Notes under the pieces: model-generated
The model's database searches: none
The model's input: the letters and a program-made list of their open reading frames with translations, nothing else
What the model was told of the DNA's origin: nothing
Part shown: positions 8,291 through 17,199 of the stretch, in pieces
Numbering within the stretch: position 1 is the stretch's first letter
Layout: each line of letters opens with the position of its first letter
From: Salinibacterium sp. NK8237
GTDB taxonomy: Bacteria > Actinomycetota > Actinomycetes > Actinomycetales > Microbacteriaceae
Direction: 5' to 3'
NCBI RefSeq assembly: GCF_015864955.1
Contig: NZ_JADYWE010000001.1
Span: 1,302,001-1,366,000 of the forward strand
DNA: 64,000 nucleotides
Program-made: the position numbers and the translations under genes

Positions 8291-9131
8291 GGGTGATTCC
8301 GTCTATAAGGCGGCAGCGAAACTGCGGGCAGCGCTCGACCACCAAGTGCTCACCCGCACCGACTTTCGGGTGCCCTCCTTTGCGACGCTCGACCTCAGCG
8401 GCCAGACAGTCACGAGTGTGGTGCCGCGCGGCAAGCACCTACTGATTCGCGTTGCCGAGGGAACCGACGGCGCCACAGCCGACGCCGTCGCACCCGCACC
8501 CGCACCCGCCAGCGAACCCGGCTCGGGCCTCACGATCCACAGCCACCTCAAGATGGAGGGCGTCTGGCAGATTTACGGCGCCGGCGAGCGGTGGCGCAAG
8601 CCGTCCTACTTGGCTCGCGGAGTGCTGAGCACGGCAACGAAGACCGCGGTAGGTTTCGAACTGGGGCTGCTTGAAGTGGTGCCCACGGCATCCGAAGACA
8701 GCATTGTGGGGCACCTGGGCCCGGACCTTCTGGGGCCTGACTGGGATGCCGAACTCGCGTTGGCGAACCTGCTGTCAGACCCAGCGCGCCCGCTTGCGCT
8801 CGCGCTACTCGATCAGCGGAACCTCGCCGGTCTCGGCAACGTTTTCGCCAACGAGTTGAGCTTTCTGCGCGGTATTCGCCCGCACACCCCCATCGGCGAG
8901 ATCGCCGACCCGAAGCGCCTCGTCGCGCTCGCGTTCAAGGCGATCATGGTGAACAAGGACCGCCCGATCCGCAATCTCACCGGCCTGCCGCGCGGCAAAC
9001 CCCGCTACTGGGTGCACGGGCGGCGCGGCGAAGCGTGCCTGCGGTGCGGCACCCGCATCGAGTCAGACCAGCTCGGCACCGGCCCCACCGACACCCGCTA
9101 CATGTGGTGGTGCCCGAGCTGCCAGAACTAG
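8283..9131 (+). CDS. nei: Fpg/Nei-family DNA glycosylase (endonuclease VIII type)
   Basis: The 282-residue protein starts with GTG and, after Met removal, has Pro-Glu-Gly at the N-terminus (PEGDS), the catalytic Pro nucleophile and Glu of this family. The H2TH segment is around AGLGNVFANE. The C-terminus has the zinc finger CLRCGT ... WWCPSC. It removes oxidised bases and cuts the abasic site in base-excision repair. An APAPAP linker interrupts the N-terminal beta domain near residue 70. It overlaps lhr, as in many actinobacteria where the pair forms one repair operon. Confidence 0.93.
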   Translation: MPEGDSVYKAAAKLRAALDHQVLTRTDFRVPSFATLDLSGQTVTSVVPRGKHLLIRVAEGTDGATADAVAPAPAPASEPGSGLTIHSHLKMEGVWQIYGAGERWRKPSYLARGVLSTATKTAVGFELGLLEVVPTASEDSIVGHLGPDLLGPDWDAELALANLLSDPARPLALALLDQRNLAGLGNVFANELSFLRGIRPHTPIGEIADPKRLVALAFKAIMVNKDRPIRNLTGLPRGKPRYWVHGRRGEACLRCGTRIESDQLGTGPTDTRYMWWCPSCQN

Positions 9132-9254
9132 CGGCGCTCGAGACTACGAGAATCTCATATCAACCCAGCGCGCTCAAAAGGGTTTTCCAGGACGAGAAGG
9201 CGTTCGTAATCGGTTATAGGTCGGTTAGGCGCGGGCGAAATCCGGATTGAACGG

Positions 9255-11033
9255 TCAGCTGTCAGAAAGGAGCCGATCTAGCTCAGCACCGATCTCAGAA
9301 AAGAACGGGTCGTCGTCAGGCAATGCAGCAAGTGCGATGATTTGAATAGCTAGTATCTGCTGCGCATTCGGCGCTTCATTCTCAAGCAGGCGTAGCGCTT
9401 CTTTAGTCCGCGTTACCCACACAGACTTCGCGAGTCCCGGATCTGACTCTGGCACGTTCAGTTGCTGAAGCAGGAGAGCGTCAGGGCTGACGTCCAAGGG
9501 GAGAAAACCGACACGTTTTAGGTACCAACCGAGTGTCGTGTGGCGCGCCTTTCGAAGCTGGGCCTCGCTGTTTCCTGAGCCACCATCTCGGATTAGCGAT
9601 TCCTTCGAAATCCCTAGCGCATCGAGCACACCCTGCAATTCACCATCAGGCACTGAATTTACGTCGCGGGGGAGGCTGTCGGGTCGTTGGTCGCCGTCGA
9701 ATAGAACCGAACACATCGATTCAAGTGGCGCTTGAACAGGAATTACACGCCGCGCGATAGTTGCCGCTCCCCCTGGGACGCAGACAATCTCGATTGAACT
9801 GAGGAAATCACTGCCGCGGATTCGGGCAACTCGTTCTACATAGGCCTTAGCGAGCTCGTCCTCGACAAGAATAGTCTTCTGCGAAAACTGAGCACCGATC
9901 CTTGAGAAAGCTTCGTTGCTTGTCGCAGTTTGCGCGAGAACTCTCACGCGACCGTCTGCCGGATCAATATCTAGAAGTTTTCTCGCAGAATCAGGGAGCT
10001 CCTCAACCATCGCAGGCGAGTGCGTTGCAAGGACGACTTGATGCTTTCTATCGAGACATTGTTCAGCGATGTATCGCATTAGCTCGCGTTGGGCCCCCGG
10101 ATGAAGAGAAGTCTCGGGTTCATCTAAGAGAATAAGGCTCGCCTCGGGCGCCTGAGCGATCGCGAGCACCATCATAATCGTGGCAAACTCACCGCTTCCA
10201 GCATAAGCCTCAGAATACTCACGGTGTCGTGTCTTCAAGGATGCCGTGTAACCCTCGACTCCAAAAAAATCATGCTTCACGAGCCGGATTGATTCGTATT
10301 CACGCTGCAGAATGCGGCCTACAGCAGCGAGCTCAGCCGCCCCGAGCTCTTCCGCTGCCTCAAGAATACGATTAGCTCCGTATAGCTCATGCTCAGATTC
10401 GAGATCGTTCAAAGCGCCATTCACGTGGTGGCCAACTCGCCGAATGCGCTTCTTCTTAGAGTCAACGTCGTTTTTCTGACGCCGCCAGTTGAAGCTCATA
10501 AGAATGTCGTATGCGGGAAGTTCCTGCCGAAAGTCCAGATAGACAACTTCTTTCTCGATCGGACGCCACCGAGTTTTCTTCCGGAAAGCTCCGTCGACGG
10601 TGACCGATGGCGCAGGCATATTCTTCATGCCGTCGCGTGATCTGGGCGCGCTGGTCTCAAAATAGTCAAGCCCTCTAGACGCTTTGCCAACTCGTGTCTT
10701 GATGACCTCGGCGTTGAATCCGCTCGGCGTACGGTATCCGTGGATATAACGATGCGGGTCCTTGACTTGGTCTCCGTCTCCCCCCTCGATCCGGTCAAGC
10801 GGTGTATCGAACCAATAGTCACCGATGTTGTACTGGCTAGGACATCCCTGTAACGCTCGAAGAATCGAACTCTTATTCGTCCCGTTGGGGCCAATAAGGG
10901 CGGTAATCGGGTAATCGAAAGTTATCTGAGAACCGTTCGCAAGATTCTTGAATCGCGGGAATCGGACCAATCGGATGAAGGGTTCACATTGGTTGTACTG
11001 AACGAATTTTTTCAGTGAGTCAAAGGCGCTCAA
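9255..11033 (-). CDS. OLD-like AAA ATPase with putative C-terminal TOPRIM-type domain
   Basis: The 592-residue protein has an ABC/SMC-type ATPase with Walker A GPNGTNKSS (48-56, Asn replacing the usual last Gly), a split domain, and Walker B LILLDEPETSLHP with the switch His in ATHSPAMVEE. A region starting TILVEDELAKAYVERV resembles the acidic start of the OLD-family TOPRIM nuclease. OLD-type proteins act in phage defence (P2 Old, Gabija GajA). The start is TTG with AGGA upstream. Codon use is less GC-biased than in lhr or nei, suggesting acquisition. It lies convergent to nei. No GajB-like helicase is adjacent, so it is not called Gabija. Confidence 0.8.
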   Translation of the reverse strand: MSAFDSLKKFVQYNQCEPFIRLVRFPRFKNLANGSQITFDYPITALIGPNGTNKSSILRALQGCPSQYNIGDYWFDTPLDRIEGGDGDQVKDPHRYIHGYRTPSGFNAEVIKTRVGKASRGLDYFETSAPRSRDGMKNMPAPSVTVDGAFRKKTRWRPIEKEVVYLDFRQELPAYDILMSFNWRRQKNDVDSKKKRIRRVGHHVNGALNDLESEHELYGANRILEAAEELGAAELAAVGRILQREYESIRLVKHDFFGVEGYTASLKTRHREYSEAYAGSGEFATIMMVLAIAQAPEASLILLDEPETSLHPGAQRELMRYIAEQCLDRKHQVVLATHSPAMVEELPDSARKLLDIDPADGRVRVLAQTATSNEAFSRIGAQFSQKTILVEDELAKAYVERVARIRGSDFLSSIEIVCVPGGAATIARRVIPVQAPLESMCSVLFDGDQRPDSLPRDVNSVPDGELQGVLDALGISKESLIRDGGSGNSEAQLRKARHTTLGWYLKRVGFLPLDVSPDALLLQQLNVPESDPGLAKSVWVTRTKEALRLLENEAPNAQQILAIQIIALAALPDDDPFFSEIGAELDRLLSDS

Positions 11034-11433
11034 AATCCTGACGCTCTGATTTCAAGGTGCATCCGCTCTCCACGACCCATTCTCTCCCCCACCGTTGAAC
11101 CTTCGATTGAACCTTACGATAGTTCACGTTCGGCCCGGACTGCTCTAATCCGCAGCGAGATCCTCAAGCTTTGAGGGATGCCCGCATCCCTAGAACTTCT
11201 CGACAACGCCAGCGGTCGAGGGTGAATCCTGTCCGCCTACAGAGGTTTCGCGCCTTCAGGTGCCCTTATCAGCCGCCAGCCTTGCTCCGCAGCCAACACT
11301 CCAGAAGGTGCATGGCGCGAAGTGGGTCACGGCGATAAGTCACACCCAACCACCGCTTCAAACATGAGTTTCACTACGATGTGCGACGACCAGAGTCGAT
11401 ATGCTCGCCTACAACTGACCTAAGGATGGCGTC
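11034..11433. other. 400-base divergent intergenic region
   Basis: No credible open frame or RNA gene is seen. It separates the divergent OLD-like and GHKL genes and must hold both promoters. The one structured element is a direct repeat of TTGAACCTT at 11095-11103 and 11107-11115 (12-bp period, one helical turn), a possible regulator site on the OLD-like gene's side. The right edge has AAGGA just before the GTG start at 11434. Confidence 0.5.
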
Positions 11434-13065
11434 GTGGAAAATGAAAGTCCTCTAGTTCTAACTTTTGACCCACAGACGGTCGATCATTTGGGGGCGAAAA
11501 TGTACTCTCACCTCCCGAATGCCCTAGCAGAGCTCGTAGCCAACGCGTACGACGCGGACGCCACCCAAGTGCTGATACGAATTGAAAGCAACGGCAGTGT
11601 CTCGATCACTGATGATGGGCACGGTATGTCACGTGAAGATGTGTCAACCAAATATCTACATATCGGCAGAAATCGTCGGCTAGACCAGTCAGCATCGACG
11701 GAGAGTGGGCGACGTCGAGTATCAGGGAAGAAAGGTCTCGGAAAGCTCGCGCTGTTCGGCATCGGTAAGCGAGTAGAGCTCATGACTACTCGTTCGAATT
11801 CGAAGGAGCGGACCTGCATCGTGATGTCCTACGACGACATGATGGCTTCCGATGGCGCGTATAGACCTACGGAGTCTCAGGGCGAGGTGACACTCGAAAC
11901 GCACGGCACGGCAGTTCGTTTGAGTGACCTCAAGCGAACAAGCCCGATCAATGGATCAGACGTAGCTGTAGGACTTGCTCGGCTCTTTAACTATGTCGAC
12001 GCTGATTTCAAAATTGTTGTTGAGTCCCCGGAGGGCGAGCGGTTCCGCGTCACTCCTGAAAGCAGGTTGGACGCAGTTGACGTCGAGTTTGAATGGAATT
12101 TCCCTCAAGACTGGAGCGATGATGACGCTTTCGAGCTCAGCAAAGGCACAAGTGGCCACATCGTCGCCTCCAAGACGCCACTTAGACACGGCATGCGAGG
12201 TATTACTCTCTATGTCAAAGGTCGTCTAGCAAACGAGCCCGAGTACTTTGGCGCATCAGAGTCAAGTTACGCATACTCCTATTTATCGGGCTACCTCGCA
12301 GTCGACTATTTAGACGACTTAGATCCAGACGTAATCGCTACAGATCGTCGAGCAATTGATTGGGACACCGAAGAGACGATGGAGCTTCGCGATCGACTCC
12401 AGATGCTAGTTGCGCGTATTGGGCTCGAATGGCGTCAGCGACGCAAGCTCAAGAAGAAGGATGAATCAGAAGCCGCTCTCGGCAGCACCACAGAGGAATG
12501 GGTAAACAGCATTCGAACTGAAGAACGTGAAGCTGTTCGCGGAATAGTTGCTGCGATCGAGTCCGATGATGTCGAAATACCTGTGGCTCAGCAAACTGAA
12601 TTACTAAGAATGGTTCAAAAAGTCGCCCCACCGCGGGCCGAGTATGTCTGGCGTCACTTACATCCAGAGATACAACAAGTCACCCGTGCTTTCTACGAGC
12701 GTGACGATTTTTATACCGCAGTTAACGAAGCGATCAAGCGCTATGTAAACCGAACCAAATCGTCAGCGGGACTTGACTCGGGGGAAGCCGCACGAATCGT
12801 GTCACAAGCGTTCGGAGGGAATGGGAAACTGCAGGTGTTTGCTCCCTACCTGAATCTATTCGATCCGAGTACGGCTTATAACGTAGAACAGGGCCAGATG
12901 CATGTGTCGATGGGCGTTGTCGCCGGCTTCAGAAACCCTCTCGCGCACGAGGAAGTTGAAAAATTGCATTCGTCCGGAGCCTTTAGCTTCGACGATTGCC
13001 TCGACGCATTGAGTATTATCTCTCACCTCATGCGTCGTTTAGACGGGGCTCAACACAGACCGTAG
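11434..13065 (+). CDS. GHKL (MORC/Hsp90-like) ATPase with TIGR02391/Ymh-like C-terminal domain
   Basis: The 543-residue protein has the GHKL nucleotide site: N-box ELVANAYDADA (33-43), G1 box DDGHGM (60-65), and the lid GKKGLGKLALFGIG (98-111). The C-terminal ~110 residues (from about PYLNLFDP to RNPLAHEE) resemble the TIGR02391/Ymh domain of restriction-linked proteins. Bacterial MutL/MORC-type ATPases are known in restriction-modification contexts, where they may act as DNA clamps. It ends three bases from the convergent methyltransferase stop. TTA, CTA and AGA codons point to foreign origin. The start is GTG with AAGGA upstream. Confidence 0.82.
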   Translation: MENESPLVLTFDPQTVDHLGAKMYSHLPNALAELVANAYDADATQVLIRIESNGSVSITDDGHGMSREDVSTKYLHIGRNRRLDQSASTESGRRRVSGKKGLGKLALFGIGKRVELMTTRSNSKERTCIVMSYDDMMASDGAYRPTESQGEVTLETHGTAVRLSDLKRTSPINGSDVAVGLARLFNYVDADFKIVVESPEGERFRVTPESRLDAVDVEFEWNFPQDWSDDDAFELSKGTSGHIVASKTPLRHGMRGITLYVKGRLANEPEYFGASESSYAYSYLSGYLAVDYLDDLDPDVIATDRRAIDWDTEETMELRDRLQMLVARIGLEWRQRRKLKKKDESEAALGSTTEEWVNSIRTEEREAVRGIVAAIESDDVEIPVAQQTELLRMVQKVAPPRAEYVWRHLHPEIQQVTRAFYERDDFYTAVNEAIKRYVNRTKSSAGLDSGEAARIVSQAFGGNGKLQVFAPYLNLFDPSTAYNVEQGQMHVSMGVVAGFRNPLAHEEVEKLHSSGAFSFDDCLDALSIISHLMRRLDGAQHRP

Positions 13066-13068
13066 TTT

Positions 13069-14142
13069 TCAAATTAGAGCAGCGAGGTGCCGACCAATTG
13101 CTTGACCTAGTGGGATCGGCACAGCGTTCCCGATTTGCCGGGCTATCGCAGTTCGCGATCCAACAAAGCGATGAGAGTCCGGGAAACCTTGCAAGATTGC
13201 GGCTTCGTAATGGGTGATCGCGCGCATGGCCTCAGGATGTAAGTACCGGCCTTTCTCGGGCTTGAAAAACTCAGTACGTATCGTCACCGAAGGACGATCT
13301 GCGTGCAGTCGGCCCATCACGTCCCCGCTCCCATTTGTGTGTTTAATCCAGCACGGCGCCTTCAGTGCATCGGGCAAATCGAACCTATTTCCGCCCGTTG
13401 GAATCGCCGCAAAGCGAGACAGCGAAAGCTCAGAGTAGTTTCGACTCAGGTGAAGTTCGCGTGGCGAAAAACTACCAGCGTAGACCTTCCCCATAAATTC
13501 AACCGACCTAGACGCATAAACCGGATCTGAATCCGGCTCCACAGGAACTTCTTGAAACGCTTGACGGACGGTTCCGTGGTTTCCAACATGAGTAGCAGCG
13601 GGAAAACCCGGCGCCGACAAGTCTCGATGGTGCCCTATCAGTACCGCACGTTTACGGCTTTGATGCGCCCCGAAATCCGCAGCATTCAGCACCTTAAACT
13701 CGAAAGCGTAGTCACTAAGAAAGCCAGATTCCGACACAGCCTCTTCAAAATCTCCGAATTGTTTTGACTTGCCGAACGCTGCGACATTCTCGACAACAAA
13801 ATACTTAGGATTTGCTCGAACGATGGTCTCTGCGTACTGACGCCAAAGAGAGTTTCGGGAGTCCTCGGCGTCCTGTTTGCCGAGCGTCGAGAAGCCCTGA
13901 CAGGGAGGCCCTCCTACTACAACGTCTATATTTTCGGGGACAGTTTCTTCGTCTAGCCAGTCCTGAATCGCGCCAGCGTATACCAGTCCCGCTCCAAAAG
14001 TCTGCTCATAAGAGGCCGCGGCAGCAAGATCCATTTCTACTGCGCGGGCAGTCCGAAATCGCTTGGATGCAGCATGAAATCCCGCGGTCAGACCGCCTGC
14101 CCCCGCAAACAGATCGAGCACATTGATCCGACTTCGTCCCAT
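13069..14142 (-). CDS. C5-cytosine DNA methyltransferase 1
   Basis: The 357-residue protein has the ordered C5 motifs: I DLFAGAGG (10-17), IV GGPPCQGFS with catalytic Cys81, VI ENV (118-120), VIII QSRKRAVLIG, and X QIGNAVPIPLGQ at the C-terminus. It transfers methyl from SAM to C5 of cytosine in a target site that cannot be read from sequence. The open frame runs up to 14328, but the added 62 residues are unlike the family, so ATG at 14142, nine codons before motif I, is chosen. It is convergent with the GHKL gene. Confidence 0.92.
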   Translation of the reverse strand: MGRSRINVLDLFAGAGGLTAGFHAASKRFRTARAVEMDLAAAASYEQTFGAGLVYAGAIQDWLDEETVPENIDVVVGGPPCQGFSTLGKQDAEDSRNSLWRQYAETIVRANPKYFVVENVAAFGKSKQFGDFEEAVSESGFLSDYAFEFKVLNAADFGAHQSRKRAVLIGHHRDLSAPGFPAATHVGNHGTVRQAFQEVPVEPDSDPVYASRSVEFMGKVYAGSFSPRELHLSRNYSELSLSRFAAIPTGGNRFDLPDALKAPCWIKHTNGSGDVMGRLHADRPSVTIRTEFFKPEKGRYLHPEAMRAITHYEAAILQGFPDSHRFVGSRTAIARQIGNAVPIPLGQAIGRHLAALI

Positions 14143-14486
14143 AATCTTTGAGTCTAGCCGGCGATAATCGAAGAAGCACGCCAACTTTGAGCCTGTGTAG
14201 AGATTCGACGCTCCCGCGCTCTTTTTAAGGGTTGCTTGAGGGCCATTATTGCAAGCTTTTCGGCACAAAAAACACCCACTAAGTCGACGGCTGAAGTCGC
14301 AGCTCCGAAGCAACTCGTCGCGTGGCAAGCCCTGCTACACGTGGTGGTGTCCGAGTAACACTCGCTCCGCAGCAGGTAGTTTCGCGCGCCACGGAGTCAC
14401 GGCATGCATAGGCTGAAGTGCACAGGCCTGCTCTGACGCAGGCGGCCAACAGACGTCGTCCGAGAAGTCCGAGAGAGAGATCATCA
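14143..14486. other. 344-base divergent intergenic region
   Basis: It lies between methyltransferase 1 (leftward) and the mutT-like gene (rightward). The frame of the methyltransferase stays open to 14328, but I see no conserved protein in it. GAGAGAGAG just before the GTG at 14487 is the mutT ribosome site. The stretch TTCGGCACAAAA near 14258 resembles one next to the truncated tRNA at 59900-59910 (TTCGGCACAAAA), possibly an integration-related sequence. No other structure is evident. Confidence 0.4.
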
Positions 14487-14885
14487 GTGGAGAAACAGAT
14501 CAACGTCGTTGGTGCAGTCATCGTGCGCGAAGGCCTCATCCTGTGTGCCCAGCGCGGGCCCGGCGGGGGTTCGCCCGGCATGTGGGAGTTCCCCGGCGGC
14601 AAGATCGAAGCCTGCGAGACTCCCCGCGATGCGCTCGCGCGCGAAATAGCCGAAGAGCTCGAGTGCGAGGTGGCCGTGGGCGAGCTGATCACTACGACAT
14701 CGCACGAGTACGACTTTGGGATCGTCGTGCTGACCACGTTCTACTGCGAGCTTCTCTCCGGCACACCAGTGCTCACCGAGCACGCGGAAGTTGTCTGGCT
14801 CGCGCCTGCCGAGCTGAGCGCGCTCGCATGGGCGCCTGCCGATATCCCTGCCGTCGAACTGATTGTGAAGGCAACGCGCGTATAG
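14487..14885 (+). CDS. mutT: MutT-type Nudix hydrolase (probable 8-oxo-dGTPase)
   Basis: The 132-residue protein has the full Nudix signature GGKIEACETPRDALAREIAEELE, preceded by QRGPGGGSPGMWEFPGG as in MutT sanitising enzymes that hydrolyse oxidised dGTP. GTG at 14487 is preferred because it follows GAGAGAGAG and gives a standard N-terminus (VEKQINVVGAV); the frame continues uselessly to 14418. It is a housekeeping-type gene enclosed within the restriction island and convergent with the MvaI-like gene 18 bases away, so it may be the original chromosomal resident split off by insertions on both sides. Confidence 0.9.
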   Translation: MEKQINVVGAVIVREGLILCAQRGPGGGSPGMWEFPGGKIEACETPRDALAREIAEELECEVAVGELITTTSHEYDFGIVVLTTFYCELLSGTPVLTEHAEVVWLAPAELSALAWAPADIPAVELIVKATRV

Positions 14886-14903
14886 CCGCAATCGTGTTCG
14901 CGG

Positions 14904-16112
14904 CTAGAAGAGCCTCGCTTCTGGGATTGGCGGTTTTCCCGTAATCGTGTCTACAGATGCGAGCTGGTACTCCTGTGCTGGGGGAAAGAGCGCACCAAGA
15001 TTTCTGGGGTGGATCTTGAATAGGTAGCCTTTATCGCCCTTCTCTCGGATCAAGAAATCGACGGTCACTTTGCCGTCTTCTAGCAACGACGGAAGCTGGG
15101 CGATAATCGGCTTCCGGGTGTGTTTTACCGAAGTGAATCGGATGTGTTCCCATCCATCAATAATCTGGCTTTCTGCCTTCACCCAGAAAGTTTCATTGTG
15201 CTTGGCTGCGAGACTGTGCCGCAATGCGTCCATCTCCCACTCAACTGCGTGGTGGGATACCTCGCCAGTGTGAATTGCGTGAAGGACATCCGCTTTGTTG
15301 TCCACGCTCAAACTCAAACCCTGAGAATTCACGACCCGACCGCTGAGCGTGCAACTGAGCTTCCGCTGACCATCGCGGTCATAACCAAAGGCCCGGAGTA
15401 ATTCGCGCGAGCTCTTGTAACGACTAGCGCTCCAATTAGGGGTCTTCGCAAAAAGCGTGGTTCTGTTGCTCGAACTTCTTGAAGATTTGATCTCGATACC
15501 TTGGAAGTCCGGCTCCTTTCGAGAGTTGATCGCAATGCCCAGCTCCGTTTCGAGTAGACGCCCGACTGCAGTCGTCCCTTTCACAGGCGCAGGCAAAAAG
15601 CCCTTGTTCGAAACTCCGTGAAGTAATGAGAGTAGTGATTCGACGGCGCCAGTCTTTTTCTGGACGAAAGCGCCCAATACTTCGGCTGCCACGCCACTCA
15701 AATTCGAGACGTTGTGGGCGAGGGTAACTCTGGACAGATTGAAAACCCAGAAGCATCCGTCGCTCCAAACAGCAGCGATTACATCGCCCGGTTCGGAAAT
15801 GTGTTTTAGGCCACCGAACCACACTCTGGGATCGCCATTCTTCGTCTGAGGTCGGTAAAGTGACGCCTTTGACTCAAGGGTCGAATTCTCCACGACCAGC
15901 CGTGCGGGCAGAATGACTTTCGCATCTGGCCCCTGCGGTTGGCGCGCATAGTCGTGAACAGCATTCGCTTCAAGAAACTCCCGAAACGGTTCTGTTGCGT
16001 CGAGTATCGACTTCTTCAGACCAGTGGCAGTCAGCTCCAGTAAGCCGAATGGGACGTCGTTGGTTGTTAAAAATGCGACGCTTTCGAGCTCCGTACCGAC
16101 TAGTTCGCGCAC
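14904..16112 (-). CDS. MvaI/BcnI-family restriction endonuclease
   Basis: The 402-residue protein carries in its second half the pattern of the MvaI/BcnI nuclease family: VGRLLETELGI, then PDFQGIEIKSSR with the PD-(D/E)xK residues Asp202, Glu207 and Lys209, then NRTTLFAKTP, an RAFGY segment, KLSCTLSGR and VEWEMD. Family members (MvaI CC^WGG, BcnI CC^SGG) are monomers that cut one strand at a time. The first ~175 residues are an extra domain I do not recognise. It starts at GTG and overlaps the upstream gene by 13 bases, so it is translationally coupled as the last gene of a three-gene operon. The site is not predictable here. Confidence 0.87.
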   Translation of the reverse strand: MRELVGTELESVAFLTTNDVPFGLLELTATGLKKSILDATEPFREFLEANAVHDYARQPQGPDAKVILPARLVVENSTLESKASLYRPQTKNGDPRVWFGGLKHISEPGDVIAAVWSDGCFWVFNLSRVTLAHNVSNLSGVAAEVLGAFVQKKTGAVESLLSLLHGVSNKGFLPAPVKGTTAVGRLLETELGIAINSRKEPDFQGIEIKSSRSSSNRTTLFAKTPNWSASRYKSSRELLRAFGYDRDGQRKLSCTLSGRVVNSQGLSLSVDNKADVLHAIHTGEVSHHAVEWEMDALRHSLAAKHNETFWVKAESQIIDGWEHIRFTSVKHTRKPIIAQLPSLLEDGKVTVDFLIREKGDKGYLFKIHPRNLGALFPPAQEYQLASVDTITGKPPIPEARLF

Positions 16113-17161
16113 TCGCCGATCCCCTCTACGGCGGTTACGTTGGTCCGAGAATGAACTGATACCTCGTCATGCACGCTCAGCGTGTGCCTGTATTGGATAG
16201 GTTTCAACGAATCCGAAGTCGGCTTCCAACTCAACCAACGTCGAATCCGTCCGCCACTCGTAACCCAATCATCGGACTCACCTATTTTGCACTCGATGTC
16301 ATCAACCACGAAGAGTTCGGTTCTTTTGTTTTCGTTCGCGTGCTCGACTTCGTTGTACGTAACAAACACCTCGTCGATCCTGTTTTGCGAGCCCTTCACC
16401 TCGACAAAAACTCGTTGCCCATTCAAATCGAAATGCAGGTCATAGGGTCGGCCACGTTCCTCTATATCGCTAGCCCCGAGCTCGTCGTAGTATCTCGTAG
16501 CTACGTCGAGGGAGTGTCTTTCGATTTTGCGTTTCAGATCTACGTCCCTGATAAATCCTTGAGGCGTGGAGAAACTGATGCGCCCCTCACTCGCGGCAGC
16601 TGCTTCTTCAAGAATTGCAAGCTCTTCGCCGGAAGACTTCGTGGTGCCCGTCGTTGACATAGCTCGGTCTACCAACGCGAGCCACGGCATCGAAGAAGTC
16701 TCTGATTCGGCGAGACCAGCACTGACGTTGATGAGGAGTAGCTGCCCGCTCGGCGACAGCGCAAAGACTACAAATTCATCCTTTAGGAATCGCTCCGAGG
16801 TATCGCTCCAGGAAATGCTGAAGCGACGATCCGCTCTGCCGCGATTGTCGGAGCGATACAAGTTGAGGACGACATCGATGGCAAAAACTGCGCCAGCGAT
16901 ATCGACACGCAAGTACTTCATCGGGGTAGAGAAGCGTGATTTCTCAGCGCCCAGTTCCTGAGACTCATAGTCGTAAATTCCAGACTTTGAGAGGAAATTC
17001 CTTAGCATTTGCACCGCATCCGGTACAGCCTTACCGAGTAGAACTCGAGTGATTTGATACGGGACGCTAGGCCCCAAGGCAATGGCGATTGATTCGAATC
17101 GCGCCTTCAGTAGCGGCGACGCATCCGCAATCCGTTGCTTCTGATTAGGGTACTTAGGCAC
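16100..17161 (-). CDS. DUF3883 (NO VEIN C-terminal-like) protein of the restriction operon
   Basis: The 353-residue protein's last third (about 212-310) reads as DUF3883: IERHSLDVATRYYDELG, then PYDLHFDLNGQR, VFVEVKGSQN and LFVVDDIE. The spacing of Asp241, Glu254 and Lys256 resembles a PD-(D/E)xK nuclease core, so it may itself bind or cut DNA; this is inferred. The N-terminal 200 residues are unassigned. It sits between methyltransferase 2 (38 bases upstream) and the MvaI-like nuclease (13-base overlap). The tight coupling suggests that it works with the nuclease, for example as a specificity or accessory subunit. Confidence 0.75.
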   Translation of the reverse strand: MPKYPNQKQRIADASPLLKARFESIAIALGPSVPYQITRVLLGKAVPDAVQMLRNFLSKSGIYDYESQELGAEKSRFSTPMKYLRVDIAGAVFAIDVVLNLYRSDNRGRADRRFSISWSDTSERFLKDEFVVFALSPSGQLLLINVSAGLAESETSSMPWLALVDRAMSTTGTTKSSGEELAILEEAAAASEGRISFSTPQGFIRDVDLKRKIERHSLDVATRYYDELGASDIEERGRPYDLHFDLNGQRVFVEVKGSQNRIDEVFVTYNEVEHANENKRTELFVVDDIECKIGESDDWVTSGGRIRRWLSWKPTSDSLKPIQYRHTLSVHDEVSVHSRTNVTAVEGIGECAN

Positions 17162-17199
17162 ATAGGGATGTCTACCAGACCCGAGAGCGACTCGGCTAC

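Noticed and set aside
9255..13065. Gabija or Zorya/DISARM system
   Set aside because: No GajB helicase, no ZorA/B, and no DrmA/B/C genes are present; the OLD-like and GHKL genes are divergent and 400 bases apart.
14143..14328. 62-residue N-terminal extension of methyltransferase 1
   Set aside because: Unlike any methyltransferase N-terminus; motif I should be within the first ~15 residues.
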